This document shows positions 8,200 through 17,171 of a DNA stretch of 53,176 bases, in pieces. The notes beneath the pieces were generated by a model. That model did no database searches. It had not been told where the DNA came from and was given only the letters and a program-made list of their open reading frames with translations. Both the position numbers and the translations under genes were made by a program. Source of the DNA: an uncultured Anaerolineae bacterium (GTDB taxonomy: Bacteria > Chloroflexota > Anaerolineae > Anaerolineales > Villigracilaceae); assembly GCA_903854805.1 (NCBI GenBank), contig CAINXK010000630.1:1-53176 (forward strand), given 5' to 3'. Position 1 is the first letter of the stretch. Every line of letters starts with the position of its first letter.

Positions 8200-8436
8200 T
8201 TAAGCATCACAACGATTGCATGCAAGAGTACGCTGACCTGTGATTGTTTCCACGCTGTAAAGATGATGATGGTTAATTTCATCATCTTCCAAACTTTCGC
8301 AAGCAAATGGACAAAAAATCGGTGTGTTCCAGCCATCCGACGGATTTACTCGCCGGGCCAGCCCGCTGAACAGAATTGGCTCTTCCCCCAGACTGGTACC
8401 TTTTTGCGGGCGAATCTTGAAGATCAGTCGCCGCAC
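8200..8436 (-). CDS. possible small zinc-binding protein
   Basis: A 78-residue frame starting at GTG. It has two cysteine pairs that could bind a metal: C42 and C46 (FCPFACE) and C73 and C76 (ACNRC), with a HHH run at 56-58. Codon choice matches the neighbouring real genes, which favours coding. The start is uncertain: the frame is closed by a TAG 7 codons upstream, and no good ribosome binding site is seen. It lies between the LCP gene and the recombinase-like gene on the same strand. I do not recognise the family. Confidence 0.45.
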   Translation of the reverse strand: MRRLIFKIRPQKGTSLGEEPILFSGLARRVNPSDGWNTPIFCPFACESLEDDEINHHHLYSVETITGQRTLACNRCDA

Positions 8437-8559
8437 AGGAAAAATCAGCCCCAGCTGCTATCACTTACCAGGTCAGAAAATACCCAAGCTCGCCATATCA
8501 GCGAACCGAGAATTTGAGATTGTCAAAGGTAAACGGAAAATAAATATAAATACAGCATC

Positions 8560-10008
8560 TCAGGGTGTCAACCCTGCCGGATCAAAGCAGGCAGTATAGT
8601 CCGCCCCAACCATGAAGACATACGAAACCTTGTTATCCTTGGATGGCACAGAAACCAGGGCACTGTCGGGCAATCCAAGTATCGCCAACAGGCTGGCAGA
8701 ACGATTGCGATCCTGGTCAGGAGTCAGATCATAAAGCAGACTGACCGTATGTGAGCGTGTATCTGCCGCCTGGAAGGAGGTCTGATACCCTGCATAATTC
8801 AAACGTTCAGCTGCCAACGCATCCCAGCCATCTGAAGGTGAGCCATTCTGGATCTCGACACTGATCTTCTCGCGCTCCTGCTGGCGCGGCGAAGAAGACA
8901 TGGCCGAGCTGAGCATTTGCTGGATAAGATCTGTATTAGGCAAGAGCACATACGCCCCACCTGGTGTGATCCAGGATGTCACCAGATCGCCGGCAATATA
9001 ATAAGAACGGATATCTGCATTGGTTAGATGCAAAGCCAAAGGAGATAACTTCAGAATATCAGCCAAGCCCAGGTCAGTGGTAAATGAGCTCGAAAGGTCT
9101 GAATACAGCTGGGGAACACGTGACACCAGTTCGCTGCGCAAAACCTGCGCATAAATGGAGCGTATAACTTCCTGCTGGCGACGACCCCGATCGAAATCAT
9201 TTGAACGCTTTCTCGAACGAGCGTACCACAGTGACAAATCCCCGTCCATATGGATCAGCCCCGGTCCGGCAGTAAATAAAAACCAGTTGTTTTCGTCCTG
9301 GGGATCATAGGTTGGGTCAAGCAGGCGCCAGTCAGTGTAAGGGCAGGAAATCGGAACATCGATTCCTCCAAACGTATCGACCGTTTTTCGAAATCCGTCG
9401 AAATCGACCATTAAAGTATGATCAATCTGGATACCCAGGTTGAACAAAATAGTATCCTTTAGCAGACCGGCCCCACCGCCAGCGTAGCCATCAATCTCGC
9501 CGTACTGGTAGGCAGTATTGATCCTTTGCATTCCCACCGTGGGGATATTAACCCACAAGTCGCGCGGGATGGAGATCAGCGAAATTTGCCCATCTCGTGG
9601 ACGAACTACGGTGATCATAATCGTATCCGTCCTAAAGGAAGTCCCATAGCGAGTATCAGAACCCAGCAGCAAGATAGTGATCGATTCTGGATTTTCGATT
9701 ACGGGCTGGGCCTCAACGACCAGCTCCGGGGTCGGTTGCACGGATGGTAATTGTGTGGCTGTTGGAAATGGCGTGGCAGAGACCAGCGGGGCTGGCAGGG
9801 TTGCCGGGTTGGTTTCAGGCTGGGTGGCTTGAGCAAGAGGCTGGGACAAATGGCCGGAAGGCTGAAATGGCGTGGGTGTAGCAGATGCATCCGCAGCTGC
9901 AGAAACGAAATAATACGGGGAATAAGGCTCCGGCGCCGGTTGGGCTGCGCAGGAGCAAAGCATGATCATCAAAATGGCAAAAATAATAGCTGGAGTTTGC
10001 TTGCTCAT
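8560..10008 (-). CDS. LytR-CpsA-Psr (LCP) family lipoprotein
   Basis: A 482-residue envelope protein. In the family, LCP enzymes transfer polyprenyl-linked glycopolymers to peptidoglycan or proteins. The N terminus is a lipoprotein signal with lipobox LCSC (C20), followed by a Pro/Thr-rich linker to about 100. The LCP domain starts at ITILLLGSDTRYGTSFRTDTIM and holds the expected Arg and Asp residues (SIPRDLWVNIP, ARSRKRSNDFDRGRRQQ). The last 100 residues match a LytR C-terminal domain (VEIQNGSPSDGWDALAAERL). It is downstream of the LysM and sensor-kinase-like genes on the same strand, separated by a hairpin. No Shine-Dalgarno sequence precedes the ATG. Confidence 0.9.
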   Translation of the reverse strand: MSKQTPAIIFAILMIMLCSCAAQPAPEPYSPYYFVSAAADASATPTPFQPSGHLSQPLAQATQPETNPATLPAPLVSATPFPTATQLPSVQPTPELVVEAQPVIENPESITILLLGSDTRYGTSFRTDTIMITVVRPRDGQISLISIPRDLWVNIPTVGMQRINTAYQYGEIDGYAGGGAGLLKDTILFNLGIQIDHTLMVDFDGFRKTVDTFGGIDVPISCPYTDWRLLDPTYDPQDENNWFLFTAGPGLIHMDGDLSLWYARSRKRSNDFDRGRRQQEVIRSIYAQVLRSELVSRVPQLYSDLSSSFTTDLGLADILKLSPLALHLTNADIRSYYIAGDLVTSWITPGGAYVLLPNTDLIQQMLSSAMSSSPRQQEREKISVEIQNGSPSDGWDALAAERLNYAGYQTSFQAADTRSHTVSLLYDLTPDQDRNRSASLLAILGLPDSALVSVPSKDNKVSYVFMVGADYTACFDPAGLTP

Positions 10009-10021
10009 GGGGTAAAAGAAT

Positions 10022-10045
10022 AAGGGCGCACATTTGTGCGCCCTT
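10022..10045 (-). terminator. 11-bp hairpin between LysM and LCP genes
   Basis: AAGGGCGCACA (10022-10032) pairs perfectly with TGTGCGCCCTT (10035-10045). Read on the minus strand it follows the LysM gene and is followed by ATTCTTTT, then the LCP start. It may be a terminator or an attenuator that lowers LCP expression. Confidence 0.65.
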
Positions 10046-10062
10046 CCATCAGTGGAAGGTGC

Positions 10063-10950
10063 TTATCCCCCACCCAAACCGCCATAGGGTCCGGTCGGCG
10101 TGGCTGTCGGCAATTCAGGAATGGGCGTAGGAATGTCAGTGGGTGGCGCAATGGTAGCCACAGGTGGCTCAGCGGTCGCGGGGGGTAATTCTGTAGCCGG
10201 TTGAACAGTTGGAACTAAAGTCGCAGGAATGGGCGTAAACAAGGGCGCAATAGTTGCGACGTTTGGCACTTTCAGGGCTTTCCCGGTTTGAATATAAACT
10301 GAAGTTCCCAGGCAATTTGCTTGCTGCAAATCATAGACTGAGACACGATAACGGGTACCAATTCCATACAATGTATCCCCAGAAACCACATAGTAATTGA
10401 TCCATCCATAGGGTGCACCACAAGTAACGGATGTTGCAATTTGTGTAGAAGCAGGTCTGGGAAGTACAAATAACTGTTTACCCGCCACTAGCTGGTCACT
10501 CGTCATACAATTACCCTGTTTAATGGTTGCCGAAGACATTTGATAGGTTTGGGCAATTGTGCCGAGTGTATCAAATGGTTGAACAACAATCGAAATCCAG
10601 CCTGCCGGCATTGAACAAAACGTAGCGCTTGGGTGGGATGTTGACGTTGATATGGACGCCATGGTTGGCAGGGAAGTATTTGCAACGATTGGTGTTGAAG
10701 TGGTTGCGACGGTGGTTTGGGTCGGTTGAAGAGTCAAGCTCGCCACAGCAGTTGCGCTGGGCAGAGCTAATTCGGTCGGCGGAAGCTCCGTCGGAAGATC
10801 GGTAGGGATAACAGCTTGGATAGTTTCGGTTACCAGGACACTGGTTGATAAATTTCCTTCAGCCGTCGCAAGCGTAAATCCTCCCAAAATAACAGTAATG
10901 GATATTGCCGCAAGCAGAATGCCAATACCGATCTGTCGCAAAGATTCCAT
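10063..10950 (-). CDS. LysM-domain membrane-anchored protein
   Basis: A 295-residue envelope protein. An N-terminal membrane helix or uncleaved signal (about 7-28) is followed by a Thr/Pro-rich linker and two LysM domains: one from GWISIVVQPFDTLGTIAQTY and one from GWINYYVVSGDTLYGIGTRY. LysM domains bind peptidoglycan or related N-acetylglucosamine polymers. Each domain carries extra cysteines (FCSM, GNCMTS, TCGAP, ANCLG), which may form disulfides. The tail is again Pro/Thr-rich and ends in GGLGGG. Only 3 nt separate it from the upstream sensor-kinase-like gene, so the two are surely cotranscribed. Confidence 0.88.
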   Translation of the reverse strand: MESLRQIGIGILLAAISITVILGGFTLATAEGNLSTSVLVTETIQAVIPTDLPTELPPTELALPSATAVASLTLQPTQTTVATTSTPIVANTSLPTMASISTSTSHPSATFCSMPAGWISIVVQPFDTLGTIAQTYQMSSATIKQGNCMTSDQLVAGKQLFVLPRPASTQIATSVTCGAPYGWINYYVVSGDTLYGIGTRYRVSVYDLQQANCLGTSVYIQTGKALKVPNVATIAPLFTPIPATLVPTVQPATELPPATAEPPVATIAPPTDIPTPIPELPTATPTGPYGGLGGG

Positions 10951-10953
10951 CGA

Positions 10954-13326
10954 TCAAGCACCTTCTGGCAGTTCAGCTGGAGCAACTGCCCTTAATGGAA
11001 GCGAGACACTGAATGTTGAACCAGATCCCATTTCAGTATCAACCCATATACGCCCATTCTGAGCATCCGTCAGTGTTTTGGCAATCGAAAGCCCAACACC
11101 AGTATCCCCCACACCCTGGATCAGGGTATTTTCTGCACGATAAAGCCGCGAGAAAACACGAGACAGGTCTTCCTTGGGGATGCCACTTCCAGTGTCGCTA
11201 ACCTGAATAATAACATGTTGGTTCTCGCCCTCTTTTTGTTTGCGAACACGCAGCGTAACCGAACCTTCCACTTGCGAGGCTGCACCAGCATTCTGCAACA
11301 AATGAATAAGGATCTGCTGGAGTGCTTCCCGATCAGCGTATAGCGTTTTTAAGTCCTCAGGGATATCAATTCGAAGCGTAATATTCTTTTCCCGCATCTG
11401 GCTGGACGTATACGCCATGGCATTATCAATAATCAGATTTAGATCGACTGATTCGGGTTCGACTGCCAAAAGACCAGATTCGAGTGTAGCCATCTGGATC
11501 AGGTCGTCCACCAGACTGCCAATTCGCTCTGTTGATGTGCGAATCCGCTCAATAAATTTGCGTTGCAAAGCACCCAAAATACCAACTGACTCGCCCAGAA
11601 GCAGCTCGGCGTAACCGATAATAGATGACATCGGCTGACGCAGTTCCTGCGATATGGATGTGATCACCTCGGCCTGATCGGTCGAGATAGTTGCAAGAGG
11701 TTTGCTCTCCAAATGCAGGATTTTCACATTTGATTCTGCCAATTGGTTTTGAATGCGCGCCAGTTCCGCCAACGCCATGCGCAGCTCGCTCTCTAATTGG
11801 GCTTTTTCAGCAATCGCATCAACGCCGATAGCGGTTTCCAGATTCTGTTCAAAGGGTCTGGCGGACTCCAACAATTCCTTTTGTTGGGAGAACTCGACGG
11901 CTGCCTGCTCTAATTTTCTTTTTAAGTCTTCCAGCTGGTTAGTCAGGTCTTCGTTTGCGTTCTTAAGCCGCATAGCCTGATCCACAGCATCCTTGGCGTT
12001 ATTTTGAGCGCGCTCGCGATCCTGTTCGCCTTCACTCACTCGTTGGCTGCGCTCAATAATCGGTACCAGTGCTGTCCCAATGCTGGTCAGGAAAGTCTGG
12101 TCGTCTGCGCTCCATTCGCGGTTGGAATATGGCGAGAGAAGCAATATACTTCCAATCGGACCTTTTTCTGAAAGGATCGGCACGTTCAGCAAATTTCCAG
12201 GGTTGGGTAAACCAAGCAAATCTGCCAACCCTTTAATATCTGATGATGTAGTACTGGCCGGTAAGCGCAAAGAACGTCCTCGCAAGACAGCATTTGCGAG
12301 CATCGGAACAGCTTCTCTGCTCACAATCCCACTATCGAGATTTTCTTCACGGATCAGATCATAACCAGTCGCAATATAAAGTGAGTTTTTATCTTCGCCA
12401 AGATATATCAAAAAGCACAGATCAACAAGCAAGACCTGGGCTACTGAACGGGCAATATACTGATTGATTCTGGTTGGATCGGCCTCAGCGGCCAGACTTA
12501 GTAGGGATTGCAAGGTTTTCGGATCAGTGCTGTATCGGCGGTGTTCACGCAGCGCCGGAGAGGCTTTTTCTTCCCCATCCTGTTCCTGTGTCTCACCTTC
12601 ACTTCCTGAAATTTCGCCCACGGAGCGAACCAGTAAATGATTGGATGGTGTGGCTGGGTAGCGCGTCGAAAGGGTCAGCAAAAGCGGGTATGCAGCAAGT
12701 ATAAAGAAGCGCACAATCCCAGAAAAATCACCTTGACCAGCAGGGAATAATAAATCCAACAAAAAGCCCAGCATGGCCATGACCGCCACTACCAAACCAG
12801 TTCCCCAACTTGCAGGCTTGCGCACAAAAAGTAAAATAGATCCAGGCACAAGAATTAATAAACCGCTCAAACTCCAATAAAAGGCCTGATTGGACGAGTT
12901 AAACATTCCGACAGGTTGGTTCTCAACCTGGTATGCAACCGAACCAAAAACTGCACCAGCGATGATAAGTAAACTCATCAATACTGTAGCAGCATCGCCA
13001 GGGCGCGAAGACTCAGGGAAAGCCCACAACCAGATCATCCAAATCACGCTTAATAATAAGGCTGTGCGATCAAAAACTGGCAGAAGCTGCCTGCCCAGGA
13101 TCACATCCTGTTCCATTAAACCACTTAGCATGAAGAGAACCAGCTGGATCACCAAAAGCAGCGCCAGCCCAAACGCCAGGCGCCGCATCTGAGGAAAACC
13201 AGATATCCGCCATTGCGTTATAGCCCCCTGAAGTGAGCCGATTAATGTAAAAGCCACCGCCAGAATATAAACCAGGTTCCCAGGCGGGTTTGCGAGAAAT
13301 GAGGCGAGATCAGTGAAAAGTTGCAT
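10954..13326 (-). CDS. membrane histidine-kinase-like protein with GAF domain, phospho-acceptor His replaced
   Basis: A 790-residue membrane protein. It has about seven hydrophobic helices (roughly 16-220), a GAF-type domain (about 270-425), a coiled coil (430-545), a dimerisation (HisKA-like) segment and an intact HATPase_c domain (665-778: LLQNAGAAS, DTGSGIP, DTGVGLS, GSGSTFSVSLPL). The H-box reads ISQELRQPM instead of SHELRTPL, so the phospho-acceptor His is Q560 (codon CAG on the coding strand). It may bind ATP but should not autophosphorylate in the usual way. No response regulator is adjacent. Its operon partner is the LysM protein. A TATAAT lies at 13341-13346 (as ATTATA on the plus strand), 14 nt before the ATG. 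Confidence 0.88.
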   Translation of the reverse strand: MQLFTDLASFLANPPGNLVYILAVAFTLIGSLQGAITQWRISGFPQMRRLAFGLALLLVIQLVLFMLSGLMEQDVILGRQLLPVFDRTALLLSVIWMIWLWAFPESSRPGDAATVLMSLLIIAGAVFGSVAYQVENQPVGMFNSSNQAFYWSLSGLLILVPGSILLFVRKPASWGTGLVVAVMAMLGFLLDLLFPAGQGDFSGIVRFFILAAYPLLLTLSTRYPATPSNHLLVRSVGEISGSEGETQEQDGEEKASPALREHRRYSTDPKTLQSLLSLAAEADPTRINQYIARSVAQVLLVDLCFLIYLGEDKNSLYIATGYDLIREENLDSGIVSREAVPMLANAVLRGRSLRLPASTTSSDIKGLADLLGLPNPGNLLNVPILSEKGPIGSILLLSPYSNREWSADDQTFLTSIGTALVPIIERSQRVSEGEQDRERAQNNAKDAVDQAMRLKNANEDLTNQLEDLKRKLEQAAVEFSQQKELLESARPFEQNLETAIGVDAIAEKAQLESELRMALAELARIQNQLAESNVKILHLESKPLATISTDQAEVITSISQELRQPMSSIIGYAELLLGESVGILGALQRKFIERIRTSTERIGSLVDDLIQMATLESGLLAVEPESVDLNLIIDNAMAYTSSQMREKNITLRIDIPEDLKTLYADREALQQILIHLLQNAGAASQVEGSVTLRVRKQKEGENQHVIIQVSDTGSGIPKEDLSRVFSRLYRAENTLIQGVGDTGVGLSIAKTLTDAQNGRIWVDTEMGSGSTFSVSLPLRAVAPAELPEGA

Positions 13327-13340
13327 ATGACGTGTTAAGA

Positions 13341-13346
13341 ATTATA
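13341..13346 (-). promoter_or_regulatory. -10 element of envelope operon
   Basis: TATAAT on the minus strand, ending 14 nt before the sensor-kinase-like start. Transcription would begin about 6-8 nt from the ATG. No Shine-Dalgarno or -35 sequence is clear. Confidence 0.45.
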
Positions 13347-13654
13347 GCACGGCTTACTTAAAACTTGGGCGAACACCAACACTCAACAAGCGGGCATCGT
13401 CGGGTTTCGCCCCCATTACTGCTTACAAAACTGATAACCACAGGACACGTTTTTCCGAAGAAAACATTCTGACAATGCTGCAAACTCATTTTGTCTTTGT
13501 TTGCCCAAATTATCGGTCTGACCAGGGCTGGGAATATAGCCAATCACATCCGAGATCAAACATTGTAAAGCGGACCCGCAAACTATTCGGAAAATGATTG
13601 GAGCTTGCCAGCTACTCATCTTAAATCAGTACGTTTGTTACAGACGCTGGGACG
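13347..13654. other. divergent intergenic region
   Basis: About 310 bases between the minus-strand envelope operon and the plus-strand TPR gene. It holds the two -10 elements at its ends. I see no gene, tRNA or long repeat in it. Confidence 0.5.
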
Positions 13655-13660
13655 TATAAT
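13655..13660 (+). promoter_or_regulatory. -10 element of TPR gene
   Basis: TATAAT ends 9 nt before the ATG at 13670, with no Shine-Dalgarno sequence between. The expected transcript start is within a few bases of the start codon. Confidence 0.5.
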
Positions 13661-13669
13661 ATCAACGAC

Positions 13670-15058
13670 ATGAAATGGAATCAAAAAGCCCTGGTCTTAT
13701 TAATCCTGGTCGCATTGATTGGGATCCCACCGCTCGGTGTTGGTTACGCCAATCTTTGGTTGGCAAAGACTGCCATCGATGCTTCAGATGCTTCCGTTCA
13801 TTATGAAACCGCTGCAAAATTCCTGTTCTGGACGGTGGACTTATATGAACAGGCTGGTTTGCTCGCCCAAAACGATCCACAGCGCACGATTCAACTACTA
13901 CTCACAGCCCGAAAAAAAGGCTCACTTTCATCCAGCGGACAGGTTGCACTCGGTGATGCTTACCTGGCAAATAAACAAATAGATCAAGCAAGGACAGAAT
14001 GGGAAGATCTCTTATACCAGAATCAAGAACTGGTGAAAATCAGCCCGCGGCTGATCCAGATTTACCACAACCGTAAAGAATTTAAACAAGAGGAAAACCT
14101 GCTAAACATCTGGCTTGGGATTGAACCATCCAATCCAGATGCCAACGAACGCTTGGGGCGATTATTGGCTGCGCTCGCTGCCCCCGATGCCCTGACATAT
14201 CTAAACATGGCTGCTTCCAGTTCCACGGACACAGCAACCAGACTAAACACCCTCATTTCTGCATTAAAATCGCCCACAGAAAACCCAGCCTATCGCCTGG
14301 CGAGGTGTGGACAGGCACTGGCCCAATTGGGCGAATGGACGCTGGCCGAACAAGCCTTTACGCGTGCCGTCAACACAGATCCACAATACGCCAATGCCTG
14401 GGCCTGGTTGGGTTTGGCTCGCCAACAAAACAATATGCCCGCGGCACAGGCAGCCCTGGAACAGGGTTTAAAACTCGACCAGAACTCAGCTGCCATCCAC
14501 GCCATGCTGGGCACTTATTGGCAGCAGGCCGGCAAACCCGAACAAGCCCGACAACAGTTCAAAACTGCGACCGACTTGGAACCAGGAAACCCAAGCTGGT
14601 GGGTGGCACTGGGGGCTGCATCGGCCCAGCTGGATTTATCGGAAGCATTAAATGCCTACACGCAAGCAGTCAACCTGGCACCGCAAGAAGCCGGTAATTG
14701 GTATGCCCTGGCTGCTTTTTGCGTGGAAAACGAGGCTTATATTGAAGATTACGGGCTTAGCGCAGCTTTGCGCGCTTTTGCACTTGACCCGACTAACCCA
14801 ACATATATGGATATGCTTGGGCGCGCACAAATGGCGACAGGTCAAAGAGAAGCCGCTGAGGTGATGTTCAAAAAAGCTCTGGCAGTTGACGGTTCAACCG
14901 ATCAGGCGTATATCTATCATTTCCATCTCGGCTTGCTATATATGCAATCCGGTCAGTCTAACAAAGCGAAATTCGAATTTCAACAAACCCTGGAAAGCGA
15001 TCCGCAAGGCACTTACGGCAGCCAGGCAAAAAAACTCGTCGAGCGATATTTCCCGTAA
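13670..15058 (+). CDS. membrane-anchored tetratricopeptide-repeat protein
   Basis: A 462-residue protein with one N-terminal membrane helix (about 7-30) and then TPR helices over most of its length. Clear units read GEWTLAEQAFTRAVNTDPQYANAWAWLGLA, then AAQAALEQGLKLD, and GKPEQARQQFKTATDLEPGNPSWWVALG, each about 34 residues. TPRs are protein-binding scaffolds; no enzyme domain is present. It points away from the LysM and LCP operon and is followed after 28 nt by a lipoprotein gene, so it may belong to envelope biology. Its binding partner cannot be told. Confidence 0.88.
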   Translation: MKWNQKALVLLILVALIGIPPLGVGYANLWLAKTAIDASDASVHYETAAKFLFWTVDLYEQAGLLAQNDPQRTIQLLLTARKKGSLSSSGQVALGDAYLANKQIDQARTEWEDLLYQNQELVKISPRLIQIYHNRKEFKQEENLLNIWLGIEPSNPDANERLGRLLAALAAPDALTYLNMAASSSTDTATRLNTLISALKSPTENPAYRLARCGQALAQLGEWTLAEQAFTRAVNTDPQYANAWAWLGLARQQNNMPAAQAALEQGLKLDQNSAAIHAMLGTYWQQAGKPEQARQQFKTATDLEPGNPSWWVALGAASAQLDLSEALNAYTQAVNLAPQEAGNWYALAAFCVENEAYIEDYGLSAALRAFALDPTNPTYMDMLGRAQMATGQREAAEVMFKKALAVDGSTDQAYIYHFHLGLLYMQSGQSNKAKFEFQQTLESDPQGTYGSQAKKLVERYFP

Positions 15059-15072
15059 TTCTATTTTTTAGG

Positions 15073-15078
15073 TAAAAT
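15073..15078 (+). promoter_or_regulatory. -10-like element before lipoprotein gene
   Basis: TAAAAT ends 8 nt before the GTG at 15087. It lies in the short gap after the TPR gene and could give an extra leaderless transcript. Confidence 0.35.
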
Positions 15079-15086
15079 AAACTATT

Positions 15087-15728
15087 GTGAAACCATTGAC
15101 CCTGCTCTTTTGCCTCCTTCTTATCCCCGCACTGGCGTGCAGCACCTCCAGCATCGCGGAAAGCCTGGTTCCTTCAGGTGGCGTGCTGTACCAGGATTTC
15201 TTCGGCGATTCTCAGAGTGGCTGGGGTGAACTTAACCAGCCGGAAGGTATCGCAGGTTACACCGATGGGGCTTACCACCTGGTGGTTAACAAAAAGAAGG
15301 TCAACCTGTGGACCCACCCCGGCAAGGACTTTTCTTCGACCCATGCGGAAGTGAGCGTTATGCCTGTCTCTGGGCCACAAGCAAACCGCATGGGACTGGT
15401 TTGCCGGCTAAAAGATGACAAGAATTTCTATTTTGGTGCGATCAGCGCCGATGGATATTATGGTATTGGCAAAAACAAGGATGGTCAAACCAGTCTGTTG
15501 ACCGGCAGCGAAATGCAGCCCCATAACTCCATTTTGACGGGCAGCCAAATTAATCGCATCCGAATGGACTGTATTGGAAGCTCGCTCAACCTGTATGTCA
15601 ATAATACACTTGTAGCTTCAGCCAAAGATGCTGATTTTGCAACTGGTGACGTCGGGATTTTAGCCGGATCCTTTGACCAACCTGGCCCCGATGTGTATTT
15701 TGATAATTTTGTAGTTTACAAACCGTAG
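15087..15728 (+). CDS. lipoprotein with concanavalin/LamG-like domain
   Basis: A 213-residue predicted lipoprotein: signal ending in lipobox ALAC (C18), then one domain from about 35 to the end. The pattern (YQDFFGDSQSGW, GAYHLVVN, NRMGLVCRLKDDKNFYFGAISADGYYGIGK, INRIRMDCIGSSLNLYVNNTLVASAKDADFATGDVGILAG, VYFDNFVVYK) is that of a jelly-roll fold of the LamG or DUF1080 (3-keto-disaccharide hydrolase) type, which often binds carbohydrate. No catalytic residue can be assigned. The start is GTG at 15087, 28 nt after the TPR gene. Confidence 0.8.
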   Translation: MKPLTLLFCLLLIPALACSTSSIAESLVPSGGVLYQDFFGDSQSGWGELNQPEGIAGYTDGAYHLVVNKKKVNLWTHPGKDFSSTHAEVSVMPVSGPQANRMGLVCRLKDDKNFYFGAISADGYYGIGKNKDGQTSLLTGSEMQPHNSILTGSQINRIRMDCIGSSLNLYVNNTLVASAKDADFATGDVGILAGSFDQPGPDVYFDNFVVYKP

Positions 15729-15815
15729 GTCTTACAAAAAGAAGCATGGTAAAGAATTGACCTGTTTCCGTATCGATCCTATGGCACCGGTTAAAATGCG
15801 CAAGCATCACTGCTT

Positions 15816-17135
15816 ATGAAAATTTTCCTGGACATGGTCGGCTGCCGGCTAAATCAGGCTGAGATCGAGCAAATGGCCGGGCAATTCCGCTCAGAAGGGC
15901 ATGCCATCGTTTCCGCGCCTGATCAAGCGGATCTGGTTGTGGTTAATACTTGCTCGGTTACAGCAGAGGCCGCTTCAGATTCCCGGCAGAAAATCCGCAG
16001 GGCGGCCAGGGTAGGAGCGGTGAAAATCATTGCAACCGGCTGCTGGTCAACGCTCCAACCGCAACAAGCCGCAGATCTGCCAAATGTACTGGTAGTCGTT
16101 CCCAACGATCGGAAGGACACGCTCGTCAAAGACTTCTTGAATTCTAAGCAAGGGGGGGGAAAAGCGGCATCAGATCAGAACATCTTACCCTACGATCTGG
16201 AACCGATTTCACGCATCCCCATTCCAGGCCTACGCCAACGTACACGTGCCTTTATCAAGGTTCAAGATGGTTGTGACAATGCCTGTACTTTTTGCATCAC
16301 CACAATCGCGCGTGGAGCCAGCCGCTCACGCTCTGCCAGCAATGTGATTGCGGATATTCAGGCTGCCCTGAAAGGCGGGGCAAGGGAAATTGTCCTGACG
16401 GGCGTACACCTGGGTTCCTGGGGGCAGGATTTTGGCCAGGACCTTCAGCAATTGATTGTCCAAATATTAAAAGAAACCGACATGCCACGCTTGCGGCTGT
16501 CATCACTGGAACCCTGGGATTTACAAGAAGATTTTTTCTCCCTTTGGGCTGATGAACGGCTTTGCCCGCATCTACATCTGCCACTTCAATCTGGGAGTTC
16601 TGCAACCCTCAAGCGTATGCTGCGAAAAACCACACCCGATTCTTTCCGGGGCCTGATTAATGCAGCCAGACGTTCCATTCCCGATGTCGCGATCACAACC
16701 GACTTGATCGCCGGGTTTCCAGGTGAAAACGAGCTGGAATTCAACGAAACACTGGCCTTTACCCGAGAAATGAACTTCGCCGGTGGGCATGTATTTACTT
16801 ATTCAGCCCGACCAGGCACCCCGGCCGCCCGCATCAAGGATCAAATACCCGCGGAAGTGCGCAAAGAACGCAGTCAAATGCTCCATTCAGTTTTTGCGGA
16901 AACTTCCAGCGCATACCGAAAAGGTTTCATTGGCGCAACACTTCCGGTCTTGTGGGAAGCTTCAGCCACACGCAACGATACAGGCTGGCAGATCGAAGGC
17001 CTGACTGGTAACTACATCCGGGTTAGCACCAATGCCCCCGAACTCAGGTGGAATCAATTGGATGCCATTAAATTAACCGGGCTCAACGAACATGGAATGA
17101 CCGGCGAGCTTTTAGAACCAGGCGGCCCTATTTAG
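15816..17135 (+). CDS. mtaB: tRNA t6A37 methylthiotransferase MtaB
   Basis: A 439-residue radical-SAM enzyme that adds a methylthio group to N6-threonylcarbamoyladenosine at position 37 of tRNAs decoding ANN codons. The N-terminal UPF0004 domain has three cysteines for one iron-sulfur cluster (C10 in MVGCRLNQ, C46 in NTCSV, C76 in ATGCW). The radical-SAM cluster motif is CDNACTFC (C153, C157, C160). The following ITTIARGASRSR and LTGVHLGSWG segments are typical of MtaB rather than MiaB or RimO. A C-terminal TRAM-like region is present. A TAAAAT at 15792-15797 may be the -10 element. Confidence 0.92.
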   Translation: MKIFLDMVGCRLNQAEIEQMAGQFRSEGHAIVSAPDQADLVVVNTCSVTAEAASDSRQKIRRAARVGAVKIIATGCWSTLQPQQAADLPNVLVVVPNDRKDTLVKDFLNSKQGGGKAASDQNILPYDLEPISRIPIPGLRQRTRAFIKVQDGCDNACTFCITTIARGASRSRSASNVIADIQAALKGGAREIVLTGVHLGSWGQDFGQDLQQLIVQILKETDMPRLRLSSLEPWDLQEDFFSLWADERLCPHLHLPLQSGSSATLKRMLRKTTPDSFRGLINAARRSIPDVAITTDLIAGFPGENELEFNETLAFTREMNFAGGHVFTYSARPGTPAARIKDQIPAEVRKERSQMLHSVFAETSSAYRKGFIGATLPVLWEASATRNDTGWQIEGLTGNYIRVSTNAPELRWNQLDAIKLTGLNEHGMTGELLEPGGPI

Positions 17136-17159
17136 TCAACTGTACTTCTGATATTGTTA

Positions 17160-17165
17160 TACAAT
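17160..17165 (+). promoter_or_regulatory. -10 element that sets the dehydrogenase start
   Basis: TACAAT ends 6 nt before the ATG at 17172. An in-frame TTG upstream (17154) lies before this element, so a start there is unlikely. Confidence 0.45.
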
Positions 17166-17171
17166 AATATT

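Noticed and set aside
8152..8517. 121-codon plus-strand frame
   Set aside because: Codon use and cysteine motifs favour the opposite-strand frame at 8200-8436; this one has no start signal.
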